From Gallionella sp. (GTDB lineage: Bacteria > Pseudomonadota > Gammaproteobacteria > Burkholderiales > Gallionellaceae), in the NCBI GenBank assembly GCA_030682375.1, contig JAUXOL010000016.1, positions 330,577-394,576 of the forward strand: a stretch of 64,000 bases of DNA. The letters are read 5' to 3'. Position 1 is the stretch's first letter. Each line of letters opens with the position of its first letter. The notes below the pieces were generated by a model, which saw only the letters and a list, made by a program, of their open reading frames with translations, was not told the DNA's origin and made no database searches. Positions 34,423-42,973 of this stretch are shown here, in pieces. A program made the position numbers and the translations under genes.

Positions 34423-34673
34423 TACTTCCCGATTCCCTCTCGTGCTTCTCTCGGCAATTGAACGTTCGCAACTGCCGTGGATGCGCTCGCCCATGCGGCA
34501 TGAACGGCGCGGGCATGGGGCGGTTTGCACGGTGTGACGATGCCGATGCAAGCCACAGAATCACGCGAGGGCGTCCGATTCTTCCCCGCCAATTGCCGCA
34601 CTCTCCCAGCGTGCGGTTGACGACCGACCGCAAAACCTTACAATCCCCATAGGTTCCGCTCTCCGAAGGTTCA
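34423..34673. other. Gene-free right flank of the IS91-type element
   Basis: No supported ORF. It should contain the rolling-circle origin end of the element, but I see no decisive motif apart from GTTC tetramers at 34653 and 34667. Confidence 0.4.
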
Positions 34674-34758
34674 GTCCAACGAGGTTTATCTGCCGCCATT
34701 ACAAGTCGCGGGTTAAACGAGTTTGGGCGGGGCGGCAGATAAACGCTATTCGTTAGGC
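34674..34758 (+). other. attC-like recombination site 1
   Basis: R'' GTCCAAC (34674-34680) and R' GTTAGGC (34752-34758) fit RYYYAAC and GTTRRRY. Between them are perfect 14-bp arms GTTTATCTGCCGCC (34684-34697) and GGCGGCAGATAAAC (34731-34744). The 85-bp length and imperfect outer pairing are typical of integron attC sites. The cassette it belonged to is missing; the IS91-type element now lies on that side. Confidence 0.7.
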
Positions 34759-34763
34759 CGCAC

Positions 34764-35456
34764 ATGAAGAGCACCGAAATCAACTCGTTCGTCGATTTTA
34801 TCAAGCACAGCGATGTGTTCGACTTGATTGCGCACCAAGTCATTTTCCGCGGGCAGCCCGTACAGGGAAAGTTGCTTCCCAGTATTGCGCGTAAAGATCC
34901 GTCGCTCGAAACAACGGCTACGGAGAAACGGCATCTCGATGAGCTGAAGTTGTTGGGTGCTTCATTTCTAGCTCCTGGTGAAACTGATCTCGATCTTCTG
35001 GTTCGCGCTCAGCACTTTGGTCTCCAGACACGCCTCCTCGATTGGACATCCAATTCATTGGCAGCGCTTTGGTTTGCTTGCGCCGATCCAAGCCCCGATG
35101 ATGTCTATGTCTATGCATTAGAAGCAGACGACCTAATGCTGGATGGCTCAATCTATACGACTGACCCATTCAAAACCAAGAACACGAGGGTGCTTCGGCC
35201 GCGCCTGAATAATCCGCGCATCATCGCTCAGCATGGATGGTTCACGCTCCATCGCTACTCTGCGAAAGTTCGGAAGTTCGTACCACTTGAGCACAACTCC
35301 GAGACGAAGCATCACCTACATGAATTCCGAATCCCGAAAGGTCGACGCAAAGAGCTACTTATCGCATTGGATCGTCATGGCGTAAGCGCAAGAACTCTCT
35401 TTCCCGATTTGGATGGCCTTTGTCAGTACTTGAACTGGAAGCAAAGTGCGGCCTAA
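34764..35456 (+). CDS. FRG domain protein encoded on an integron-type cassette
   Basis: A 230-residue protein with the FRG signature VIFRGQPVQGKLLPS (about residues 26-40), then AQHFGLQTRLLDWTSNSLAALWFAC (about 90-114). FRG domains occur in proteins of unknown activity that are often found on mobile elements, including probable defence islands. The ATG lies 5 bp after attC-like site 1 with no ribosome-binding site, and the stop codon falls inside the R'' box of the second attC-like site, the usual cassette arrangement. GC content is visibly lower than the chromosome. The function is not known. Confidence 0.85.
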   Translation: MKSTEINSFVDFIKHSDVFDLIAHQVIFRGQPVQGKLLPSIARKDPSLETTATEKRHLDELKLLGASFLAPGETDLDLLVRAQHFGLQTRLLDWTSNSLAALWFACADPSPDDVYVYALEADDLMLDGSIYTTDPFKTKNTRVLRPRLNNPRIIAQHGWFTLHRYSAKVRKFVPLEHNSETKHHLHEFRIPKGRRKELLIALDRHGVSARTLFPDLDGLCQYLNWKQSAA

Positions 35457-35522
35457 CTCTGCGATGCAAGGGACGCTGCGCGATATAGCGTCGCGTAGCA
35501 TCCCTGACCTTGAATGTTCGGC
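35451..35522 (+). other. attC-like recombination site 2
   Basis: R'' GCCTAAC (35451-35457, holding the FRG gene's stop codon) and R' GTTCGGC (35516-35522, one departure from GTTRRRY). Arms AGGGACGCTGCGCGA (35469-35483) and TCGCGTAGCATCCCT (35491-35505) pair at 13 of 15 positions plus wobble. 72 bp in total. Confidence 0.65.
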
Positions 35523-35537
35523 ATCATAGGAAGCGCC

Positions 35538-36125
35538 ATGCAGAAGCCATATACGAATCAACTCTCCTTAAACCACAAACACAAAGGCGTCCCTTATGGT
35601 GGGTCGGGCGCAATCCGTGAGGATGGAGATGCTAATTACGGATTCAAAGACATTAAGGGGAACGCCGCCCTATTGCTGGAAATTCCTGAACTAAAGCGAG
35701 ATCGTGGCCTCATGAGCCTCGTTCAAGCAATTAACGCCCCGCACACAGGCTTACTTTCAATCGGTTGCGTAAGCGGCCCAGTCGAAGATGAAAACGGTTT
35801 CCGTCACAGCGGCTATATCGAGTTCTCTGTTAATTCGGTCTCAGCCATCGCCGATGCAAAAAACTACTTTCCCTTGTTCTTTCACTTCGATCGCATGCTG
35901 CATGAAGGCAACTTTTCAGGAAAGGTTGCCTTCGATTGGGAGCTTCAGCCGGTTACGTTTATTGATGCAAACGCCAATGGCTTTACGTGTTCAGTCATTG
36001 TGAACACGCATTACTCCAAGACAAAGGAAGAAGCAGGGGCAGCCTGGATTGAGGCGCTCGGCGTATTGCAGTACTTCCTGAGCAGCATTCCCCGCGAACA
36101 CAACGATCTTATCTTCGGACAATGA
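35538..36125 (+). CDS. Cassette-type protein of unknown function
   Basis: A 195-residue protein beginning MQKPYTNQLSLNHKHKG, without a signal peptide or membrane segment. The ATG at 35538 has AGGA six bases upstream; an ATG at 35514 lies inside the attC-like site. Low GC and position directly after attC-like site 2 mark it as a second cassette. I recognise no domain. Motifs include YGGSGAIREDGDANYGFKDI and HFDRMLHEGNF. No convincing attC follows it, so the array is probably eroded here. Confidence 0.7.
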   Translation: MQKPYTNQLSLNHKHKGVPYGGSGAIREDGDANYGFKDIKGNAALLLEIPELKRDRGLMSLVQAINAPHTGLLSIGCVSGPVEDENGFRHSGYIEFSVNSVSAIADAKNYFPLFFHFDRMLHEGNFSGKVAFDWELQPVTFIDANANGFTCSVIVNTHYSKTKEEAGAAWIEALGVLQYFLSSIPREHNDLIFGQ

Positions 36126-36245
36126 TGCCGCGAGGAAACCGCTGGGACAGACCACGGTTTCCCTGAGGGAGTAACAAGGGGCCGCTCCGACCTAACCCGG
36201 CCGCCCCCTACCCTTCGATGTTGTTGCCGTAAATCTCCCTTCCCG
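36126..36245. other. Short gap after the cassettes
   Basis: It contains an inverted repeat GGAAACCG / CGGTTTCC (about 36132-36160) and an isolated ACCTAAC at 36190-36196 that lacks a matching R' box. No gene. Confidence 0.4.
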
Positions 36246-37142
36246 TCACCCCTGCACCGCATCGCCCGGCGCAGCCAGCAAGGCTGCGCCGGGTTCCCCG
36301 TCCAGCCGGAACAGATCCTGCGGCAACGGCATCCTCCCCCTGATCTGGTGCGGCGAACACAAACCGATACGCGCACGCGCGGCTTCCAGGCAAGGCGCTT
36401 CGGCATGCCAGATCGGCACCTCGCCGGACAGGATGCGATTGATGTTGCCCAGATTCCCCGCAGTTTCGCGCAGGTAATGGTTGAAGCGCTGACGCAGGCG
36501 ATCATCCAGCAGCATGGCACCCCGGTAACAGAGTTGCGGCAAGCGGCTGGTGCGCAGCAGCGACTCGGCACTCGCCAACAGGCGCAGGCTGCGCCATGTC
36601 GCAGCGGGAGTGCAGCCGAAGTGGCTCGCCATATAGGCCGTCAGTTCATGGCGGTGCCCATTCATCAATTCGGCGGGCGTGACATACAGTTGCCGGCCGA
36701 TATGGCAGTCCATCGCCCATTCCGCTGTCGCATGCGTCGCCATCGAACTGTTAGCCCACATTTCCTCATGCGCCGGGACGAAATGATTGTGCGCGATCAC
36801 GTCGACCAGCAGGTGGCTGGTAAAGCCCAATGCCAGCGCATATTCCTCATCGCTCCGGGCGCTATCAATCAGCCTATGCGCCCGCTCCCAGCGATGGGTC
36901 TCTTTCAACTCTTCCGCCCCCAGGCACGGCCCGACCAGAGACAGGTCCGGCAGACAGGCACCGGCCAGCACCAGACGGGGACAGGCAGCCACGGCTCGGC
37001 GCAGGCGCGGATCGCTTAGCGGGATCGCCCATAGCAACAGCTGGGCGAAATAGACATGGGTATACAGGCCCCAGGCGTGTGCATCCGCGCTGCACAACAA
37101 CAAAGGGATCAGCCAACGCCAATTTACAAGAAGGTTTCGCAT
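36246..37142 (-). CDS. Exported zinc-dependent phospholipase C family protein
   Basis: 298 residues with signal peptide MRNLLVNWRWLIPLLLCSADAHA, so the mature protein starts WGLYTHVYFAQ with the N-terminal Trp typical of zinc-dependent phospholipases C. Potential zinc ligands are His in GLYTHVYF, Asp in ACLPDLSL, His in GFTSHLLVDVIAHNHFVPAHEEMW (about 110-135), and a later His. Such enzymes cleave phospholipid head groups to give diacylglycerol. The ATG at 37142 is preferred over 37166 because GTGGAAA lies upstream. It is divergent from phoU with PhoB-box-like repeats between them, so it may scavenge lipid phosphate. Relatives of this type are poorly characterised. Confidence 0.75.
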   Translation of the reverse strand: MRNLLVNWRWLIPLLLCSADAHAWGLYTHVYFAQLLLWAIPLSDPRLRRAVAACPRLVLAGACLPDLSLVGPCLGAEELKETHRWERAHRLIDSARSDEEYALALGFTSHLLVDVIAHNHFVPAHEEMWANSSMATHATAEWAMDCHIGRQLYVTPAELMNGHRHELTAYMASHFGCTPAATWRSLRLLASAESLLRTSRLPQLCYRGAMLLDDRLRQRFNHYLRETAGNLGNINRILSGEVPIWHAEAPCLEAARARIGLCSPHQIRGRMPLPQDLFRLDGEPGAALLAAPGDAVQG

Positions 37143-37175
37143 GCGGGCAGTTTCCACACGCTGCATAACACTTTA

Positions 37176-37204
37176 GTGACGTGGAAATTAAATTACTGTG
37201 ACAA
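37176..37204 (-). promoter_or_regulatory. PhoB-box-like repeats facing the phospholipase C gene
   Basis: On the minus strand three units at 11-bp spacing, TTGTCAC, ATTTAAT and ACGTCAC, where the outer two share GTCAC exactly. The phospholipase C ATG is about 34 bp further. The middle unit is poor. Confidence 0.4.
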
Positions 37205-37225
37205 AAGGATATTTCCGGGATATCC

Positions 37226-37258
37226 CGGTAACAAATCCGTCATGGTTGATGGATAGCA
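37226..37258 (+). promoter_or_regulatory. PhoB box and -10 of phoU-pst
   Basis: CGGTAACAAATCCGTCAT (37226-37243) matches the Pho box at 14 of 18 positions by eye, with a TAGCAT -10 candidate (37253-37258) 9 bp after it. A perfect palindrome CCGGGATATCCCGG (37215-37228) overlaps its left edge and may bind another regulator. Confidence 0.7.
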
Positions 37259-37296
37259 TGGGCGGTCTGAATCCACTTGCCACAGGAGCCTAGCGA

Positions 37297-38034
37297 ATGA
37301 ACAGCAGCAAACATACATTGACGCAGTTCGACGACGAACTCGAGGCGGTCCGGGAACAGGTGATGCTGATGGGCGGCCTGGTGGAAAACCAGATACGGCT
37401 GTCCATGGAGGCGCTGGCCGAGAACGACGTCGCGATGATGGAACGCGTCATCGCGAACGACAGGCTGGTGAACGGCATGGAGGTGACGATAGACGAAAAG
37501 TGCGTCCAGATCATCGCCCGCCGCCAACCGGCGGCAAACGACCTGCGCTTGGTGATGACCATCATCAAGACCATCACGGACATCGAACGCATCGGCGACG
37601 AGGCGAAGAAGATCGCCCGGATGGGCATACAACTGTCGAACCGGGAGCATTTCCATGCGCCGCGCTATACCGAGATCCGGCACGCCGCCAAACTGGTGCT
37701 CGAAATGCTGCATCAGGCGCTGGATTCGTTCGCCCGGCTGGATGTGTCCAGCGTCACCCAGGTGATACGCCAGGACGAGCAGGTGGACAACGAGTTCCGC
37801 ACCATCCTGCGCTATCTCGTCTCGCTGATGATGGAAGACCCCCGCACGATCACCAGCTCTCTGGAACTGCTGTTCATCGCCAAATCGGTCGAACGCATGG
37901 GCGACCACGCGCAAAACATGGCCGAATATATAATTTATATGGTCAAGGGGCGCAATGCACGCCATATCAGCGTCGAAGAGATCGAGAGCGAACTGCAACA
38001 GATCCAGGTGCAGCAACAGCCGAGTTATATATGA
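37297..38034 (+). CDS. phoU: Phosphate transport regulator PhoU
   Basis: A 245-residue all-helical protein with two PhoU repeats, each with the metal-binding helix pattern: KTITDIERIGDEAKKIARM (about residues 89-107) and FIAKSVERMGDHAQNMAEYI (about 191-210). PhoU links the Pst transporter to PhoR and shuts the Pho response when phosphate is plentiful. Here it leads the cluster, ahead of pstS, rather than following pstB as in E. coli. A good PhoB box lies 54 bp upstream, and GGAGCCTAGCG precedes the ATG. Confidence 0.97.
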   Translation: MNSSKHTLTQFDDELEAVREQVMLMGGLVENQIRLSMEALAENDVAMMERVIANDRLVNGMEVTIDEKCVQIIARRQPAANDLRLVMTIIKTITDIERIGDEAKKIARMGIQLSNREHFHAPRYTEIRHAAKLVLEMLHQALDSFARLDVSSVTQVIRQDEQVDNEFRTILRYLVSLMMEDPRTITSSLELLFIAKSVERMGDHAQNMAEYIIYMVKGRNARHISVEEIESELQQIQVQQQPSYI

Positions 38035-38096
38035 ATTTCGTTTTAATTCAACGAGTTTTAACCTATTCAAAACCCGGACGAGCATTCGATCGAAAA

Positions 38097-38130
38097 GTGT
38101 AATAATCTTGTCATATAGCTCCCCTAATAT
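38097..38130 (+). promoter_or_regulatory. PhoB box and -10 of pstS
   Basis: GTGTAATAATCTTGTCAT (38097-38114) matches the Pho box at 13 of 18 positions. TAATAT (38125-38130) is a good -10 exactly 10 bp downstream. The pstS ATG is at 38199, leaving a leader of about 60 nt. Confidence 0.7.
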
Positions 38131-38198
38131 GCGACTCGCAACGGAACATTGTTGATTTAAAGGGCTTCCCCAAAGCAACACAACCCAATGGAGACGAC

Positions 38199-39251
38199 AT
38201 GAACAGCAAGCTCAAGCAACTCATCATCGGCATCACCGCTGCGACCGCCATGGCCTATGCCGGCGCGAGCCTGGCCGCCGCGACCATCACCGGCGCGGGC
38301 GCGACCTTCCCCTACCCGATCTACGCCAAGTGGGCCGAGGCCTACAAGGCCAAGACCGGCGTTGCGATGAACTACCAATCCATCGGCTCCGGCGGCGGCA
38401 TCAAGCAGATCACCGCCAAGACCGTGAACTTCGGCGCATCCGATATGCCGCTGACCGTGGAGAAGCTGGAAAAAGACGGCCTGATGCAATTCCCGACCGT
38501 GATTGGCGGCGTAGTACCGGTCGTGAACATCGAAGGCGTAGCTGCCGGCAAGGTGAAAATGGACGGCAATGTGCTGGCCAACATCTATCTGGGCAAGATC
38601 ACCAAGTGGAACGACCCGGCGCTGGTCGCGCTGAACAAGGACGTCAAGCTGCCGGACGAAAACATTACCGTGGTGCACCGTTCCGATGGTTCCGGCACCA
38701 CCTTCATCTTCACTAACTACCTGTCCAAGGCCAGCGCCGAGTGGAAGTCCGTCGTGGGCGAAGGCACTGCGGTTTCCTGGAAAGCCGGCACCGGCGGCAA
38801 GGGTAACGAAGGCGTAGCCTCTTACGTACAGCGCATCAAGAATTCCATCGGTTATGTGGAATATGCCTACGCGCTGCAGAACAAGATGGCCTATGTGCAG
38901 ATGAAGAACCGCGACGGCAACTATGTCGAACCCAGCGACGTCACGTTCAAGGCTGCTGCCGCGAACGCACAGTGGGACAAGGCTCCCGGCTTCTACGAGA
39001 TCCTGACCAACGAGCCGGGCAAGGACAGCTGGCCAATCAGCGGCGCAACCTTCATCCTGATGCACAAGATGCAGGAAGATGCCGCAATGGCCAAGGAAGT
39101 CCTGAAGTTCTTCGACTGGGCCTACACCAATGGCAGCCCGATGGCAGCACAACTGGACTATGTGCCGCTGCCGGAAAATGTGCAGAACCTGATCCGCAAG
39201 GCATGGAAGAGCCAGATTCGCGACGCTTCCGGCGCTGCAGTGACGAAATAA
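38199..39251 (+). CDS. pstS: Periplasmic phosphate-binding protein PstS
   Basis: 350 residues with signal peptide ending ASLAAA and mature start TITGAGATFPYPIYAKWAEAY. Phosphate-binding segments are GATFPYPIY, GSGGGIKQITAKTVNFGASDMPL, VHRSDGSGTTFIFTNYL (about residues 160-176) and a GGKGNEGV loop. It delivers phosphate to PstCA. It has its own Pho-type promoter and is separated from pstC by a GC-rich hairpin that could keep PstS expression higher than that of the membrane subunits. Confidence 0.97.
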   Translation: MNSKLKQLIIGITAATAMAYAGASLAAATITGAGATFPYPIYAKWAEAYKAKTGVAMNYQSIGSGGGIKQITAKTVNFGASDMPLTVEKLEKDGLMQFPTVIGGVVPVVNIEGVAAGKVKMDGNVLANIYLGKITKWNDPALVALNKDVKLPDENITVVHRSDGSGTTFIFTNYLSKASAEWKSVVGEGTAVSWKAGTGGKGNEGVASYVQRIKNSIGYVEYAYALQNKMAYVQMKNRDGNYVEPSDVTFKAAAANAQWDKAPGFYEILTNEPGKDSWPISGATFILMHKMQEDAAMAKEVLKFFDWAYTNGSPMAAQLDYVPLPENVQNLIRKAWKSQIRDASGAAVTK

Positions 39252-39266
39252 TCGGTTTCGTTAGGC

Positions 39267-39299
39267 TATAATCGCGGGGGCTCCGGCCCCCGTGATTTT
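39267..39299 (+). terminator. Attenuator-like hairpin between pstS and pstC
   Basis: CGGGGGC-TCCG-GCCCCCG (39275-39292) followed by TGATTTT. The short, interrupted T-run suggests partial termination. A TATAAT just before it (39267-39272) might also be a -10, but I see no good -35. Confidence 0.6.
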
Positions 39300-39338
39300 G
39301 TCACCCCAAGAATTATTTGCCACAGAGAATAACCAACC

Positions 39339-40304
39339 ATGCCAACGATGTTATTACGCGAAGCCAGTCTGAAACGACAAACGCTATTGGATATGCTGTT
39401 TCGCGGTATCACCCGCGTTTCCGCGTTTGGCGTACTGGTTCTGCTGGCCGCAATCATCGGCTCGCTGGTGATCGGCAGCATGCCGGCCATCGAGGCATTC
39501 GGCTTTGGTTTCCTGACCAGTCCCGATTGGGACCCGGTCAACGATCAATTCGGCGCGCTGATTCCCATCGTCGGCACGCTAGTCACTTCCGGCATCGCCT
39601 TGCTGATCGCGATCCCGGTCAGTTTCGGCATCGCGATCTTCCTGACCGAACTCTCGCCGCGCATCCTGCGCCGCCCGCTGGGCATTGCGATCGAGTTGCT
39701 GGCAGGCATCCCCAGCATCATCTACGGCATGTGGGGGCTGTTCATCTTCGCCCCGCTGTTCGCCGACCATGTAGAACCCTGGCTCAACGACAATATCGGC
39801 CCGATGCCTTATCTCGGCCCGTTCTTCATCGGCCCGCCCATGGGCATCGGCATCCTGACCGCCGGTATCATCCTCGCGATCATGGTGATCCCCTTCATCG
39901 CCTCGGTGATGCGCGACGTGTTCGAAGTGGTGCCCACGCTGCTGAAGGAATCGGCCTACGGCCTGGGCGCGACCACCTGGGAAGTGATGTGGAAAGTCGT
40001 GCTGCCCTACACCCGCATCGGCGTGGTTGGCGGCATCATGCTGGGACTGGGACGCGCACTGGGCGAAACCATGGCCGTCACCTTCGTGATCGGCAACGCC
40101 CACGAGTTGACCAAATCGCTGCTGATGCCGGGCAACAGTATCGCCTCGGCACTGGCCAACGAGTTCACCGAAGCTTACGGCGACCTGTACACCTCCGCGC
40201 TGATCGAACTCGGCCTGATCCTGTTCTTCATCACCTTTGTGGTGCTGTCGCTGGCGCGCTACATGCTCTATAAACTCGAACAACGCGAAGGGAAATCAGC
40301 ATGA
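39339..40304 (+). CDS. pstC: Phosphate ABC transporter permease PstC
   Basis: A 321-residue inner-membrane permease with about six transmembrane helices and a signature EAA loop near residues 205-225 ([24 protein letters not shown]). [13 protein letters not shown] follows, as in PstC. It forms the channel with PstA. Its stop overlaps the pstA ATG (ATGA at 40301-40304), implying coupled translation. Confidence 0.96.
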   Translation: MPTMLLREASLKRQTLLDMLFRGITRVSAFGVLVLLAAIIGSLVIGSMPAIEAFGFGFLTSPDWDPVNDQFGALIPIVGTLVTSGIALLIAIPVSFGIAIFLTELSPRILRRPLGIAIELLAGIPSIIYGMWGLFIFAPLFADHVEPWLNDNIGPMPYLGPFFIGPPMGIGILTAGIILAIMVIPFIASVMRDVFEVVPTLLKESAYGLGATTWEVMWKVVLPYTRIGVVGGIMLGLGRALGETMAVTFVIGNAHELTKSLLMPGNSIASALANEFTEAYGDLYTSALIELGLILFFITFVVLSLARYMLYKLEQREGKSA

Positions 40305-41155
40305 ACATGATGCCGTCCCTCTACACCCGCCGCCGCGTCATCAATGCGATCGGCCTCACCGTCTCGCTGCTGGCGATGGGCTTCGGCCTGTTCTGGCTGA
40401 TCTGGATACTCTGGACGCTGCTGGAACACGGCCTGTCGGCGCTGACCCCGATGGTCTTCTCCGAGATGACCCCGCCGCCCGGCAGCGATGGCGGCTTGCT
40501 CAACGCCATCGTCGGCAGCCTGATGATGTCCTTCGTCGGCGTCATGATAGGGACGCCTATCGGCATCCTGGCCGGCACTTATCTGGCGGAATTCGGCCAG
40601 CGCGGCTGGCTGGCGCCGATCACTCGCTTCATCAACGACGTGCTGCTGTCGGCCCCGTCCATCGTCATCGGCCTGTTCGTCTACGAAGTCTATGTCGTGC
40701 ATGTGAAGCATTTCTCCGGCTGGGCGGGCGCGCTGGCGCTGGCCATCATCGTGATCCCCATCGTGATCCGCACCACCGAGAACATGCTGCGCCTGATCCC
40801 GAACACGCTGCGCGAAGCGGCCGCGGCGCTCGGCGCGCCGCAATGGAAGGTCGTCAGCTTCGTCACGCTGCGCGCCGCGCGCGCCGGCATCATCACCGGC
40901 GTGATGCTGGCTGTCGCCCGCATCAGCGGCGAGACCGCCCCGCTGCTGTTCACCGCGCTGAATAACCAGTTCTGGAGCAGCGACATGGACCAGCCCATGG
41001 CCAACCTGCCGGTGGTGATCTTCCAGTTCGCGATGAGCCCCTACGAAGACTGGCAGAACCTCGCCTGGGCGGGCGCATTGCTGATCACGCTGAGCGTACT
41101 GACCCTGAACATCCTGGCGCGCGTACTGTTCCGCCAAAGTGCGACCAGCCATTAA
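40301..41155 (+). CDS. pstA: Phosphate ABC transporter permease PstA
   Basis: 284 residues, about six transmembrane helices, with the EAA loop [22 protein letters not shown] (about residues 167-188) and [11 protein letters not shown] typical of PstA. Coupled to pstC by a 4-bp overlap and followed 44 bp later by pstB. Confidence 0.96.
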   Translation: MNMMPSLYTRRRVINAIGLTVSLLAMGFGLFWLIWILWTLLEHGLSALTPMVFSEMTPPPGSDGGLLNAIVGSLMMSFVGVMIGTPIGILAGTYLAEFGQRGWLAPITRFINDVLLSAPSIVIGLFVYEVYVVHVKHFSGWAGALALAIIVIPIVIRTTENMLRLIPNTLREAAAALGAPQWKVVSFVTLRAARAGIITGVMLAVARISGETAPLLFTALNNQFWSSDMDQPMANLPVVIFQFAMSPYEDWQNLAWAGALLITLSVLTLNILARVLFRQSATSH

Positions 41156-41199
41156 CAGAGCGAAGCACCCACTAAATCCAGTCATCGACAAGGCTAGAA

Positions 41200-41960
<761 letters not shown>

Positions 41961-41985
<25 letters not shown>

Positions 41986-42076
41986 GCGACCGGTAATGTA
42001 ACGGTGAAGACTTACCTTTAGGTTAGTCGGAACCACTACATCACAGGACGATTCGGTTAATCGTCCTGTGATGTAG
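41961..42076 (+). repeat. Duplicated pstB tail: two hairpins each encoding YITGRFG-stop
   Basis: Hairpin 1: arms TTACATTACCGG (41961-41972) and CCGGTAATGTAA (41990-42001) with an inner CGCTT / AAGCG stem and loop TGGTT, covering the real pstB stop. Hairpin 2: perfect 18-bp arms CTACATCACAGGACGATT (42036-42053) and AATCGTCCTGTGATGTAG (42059-42076) with loop CGGTT; read from 42037 its codons are again Y I T G R F G stop. A small hairpin GACTTACC-TTTA-GGTTAGTC (42008-42027) lies between them. Peptide and hairpin shape are shared, but third-base positions differ on both arms. Confidence 0.85.
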
Positions 42077-42084
42077 CCCCAAAC

Positions 42085-42112
42085 AAAAAGCCCGGCTGAA
42101 CCGGGCTTTTTT
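42085..42112 (+). terminator. Rho-independent terminator of the pst operon
   Basis: AAAAAGCCCGG-CTGAA-CCGGGCTTTTT with a T-run to 42112, directly after the duplicated pstB-tail hairpins. It may also serve the converging gene at 42131-42850. Confidence 0.9.
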
Positions 42113-42130
42113 ACGTCACTACTGCGGGCA

Positions 42131-42850
42131 TCAATTATCGCGATAACGAGATTCCCTGCGGGAGTCGCGCCCGTAGTCGTCGTCTCGGCGATAACTTCTG
42201 CTGTCCCCGGATTTATCATCGTCCAGCACGTTCAGCGACACGCCCACACGCAAGGTCGAACCCGGTTTGTATGGGAGGCGGGTCGTAAAATCCTGCCCCT
42301 GATAACGGTAGGTCACGTCATACCCCTTCAACACTTCGCGGCTACTCGCCACCTCGCGGCAACGCTCCACTTGTTCGGTGCGCGACTGATCCGGGTTGGC
42401 GACGCGGTCGCCGACCACCGCACCGGCGATGCCGCCCACCGCCGTCGCAGCCTTGTTGCCGCTGCCGCCGCCGACTTGGCTACCCAGCACTGCACCTGCC
42501 ACGCCGCCGACCACCGATCCGGTCGCCGAACGGTTGCTGTCCGGATTGGCGACACGATCACCGATCACCGCACCGGCGACCGCACCGGCGCCGGTTGCCG
42601 CCGTATTGCCGTGTCCGCCGCCGACCTGGCTGCCCAGCAAGCCGCCGACGACGCCGCCGATCACCGCGCCACCGATCGAGCGCTCCTTGGGAGCAGTCTG
42701 CACGCTTTCCGTCCAGCATTCCCGCTTGGGCTCGTTCACATTCTCATAGACCGGCACAGAGGAAATCACGCGCGCGGTATCGTTAAAGTCGGCTGCATAA
42801 GCGGTTCCAAACAGAGACATCAAGCTCAAAACCAACAGACTCTTTTTCAT
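42131..42850 (-). CDS. Glycine-zipper outer-membrane/periplasmic protein with internal duplication
   Basis: 239 residues with signal peptide MKKSLLVLSLMSLFGTAYA-AD. Two tandem copies (about residues 58-105 and 106-150) share GGVxGxxLGSQVGGGxGNxAAT then GAVxGDRVANPD, the glycine zipper 2TM pattern of SlyB/RcsF-like envelope proteins. The C-terminus binds nothing recognisable but contains YDVTYRYQGQDFTTRLPY as in relatives, then a charged RD/YR-rich tail. The start at 42850 is chosen for AAGGAG spaced 8 bases before; 42856 is possible. Confidence 0.85.
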   Translation of the reverse strand: MKKSLLVLSLMSLFGTAYAADFNDTARVISSVPVYENVNEPKRECWTESVQTAPKERSIGGAVIGGVVGGLLGSQVGGGHGNTAATGAGAVAGAVIGDRVANPDSNRSATGSVVGGVAGAVLGSQVGGGSGNKAATAVGGIAGAVVGDRVANPDQSRTEQVERCREVASSREVLKGYDVTYRYQGQDFTTRLPYKPGSTLRVGVSLNVLDDDKSGDSRSYRRDDDYGRDSRRESRYRDN

Positions 42851-42973
42851 CTTCATCGCTCCTTGTAATGCCCGCATCTGCGAGACAACCCTATGAGTAG
42901 GCACTCTACAGCAGGTTCAATTTTCGGGTACCCGACATTTGTAAAAAATTGTAGTCCCTCATCCACAAGCCCC

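Larger units (their letters stand above)
32260..34666 (+). mobile_element. IS91-family element with accompanying tyrosine recombinase (ends approximate)
   Basis: Two adjacent plus-strand genes, a tyrosine recombinase and an HUH (Y2-type) transposase, match a known IS91-subgroup organisation. These elements move by rolling circle and lack terminal inverted repeats, so I cannot fix the ends. A GTTC at 34667-34670, next to the first attC-like site, is a plausible right-hand target. No target duplication is expected. Confidence 0.6.

Noticed and set aside
36186..36230. ACCTAAC as the R'' box of a third attC
   Set aside because: No GTTRRRY partner or paired arms follow.
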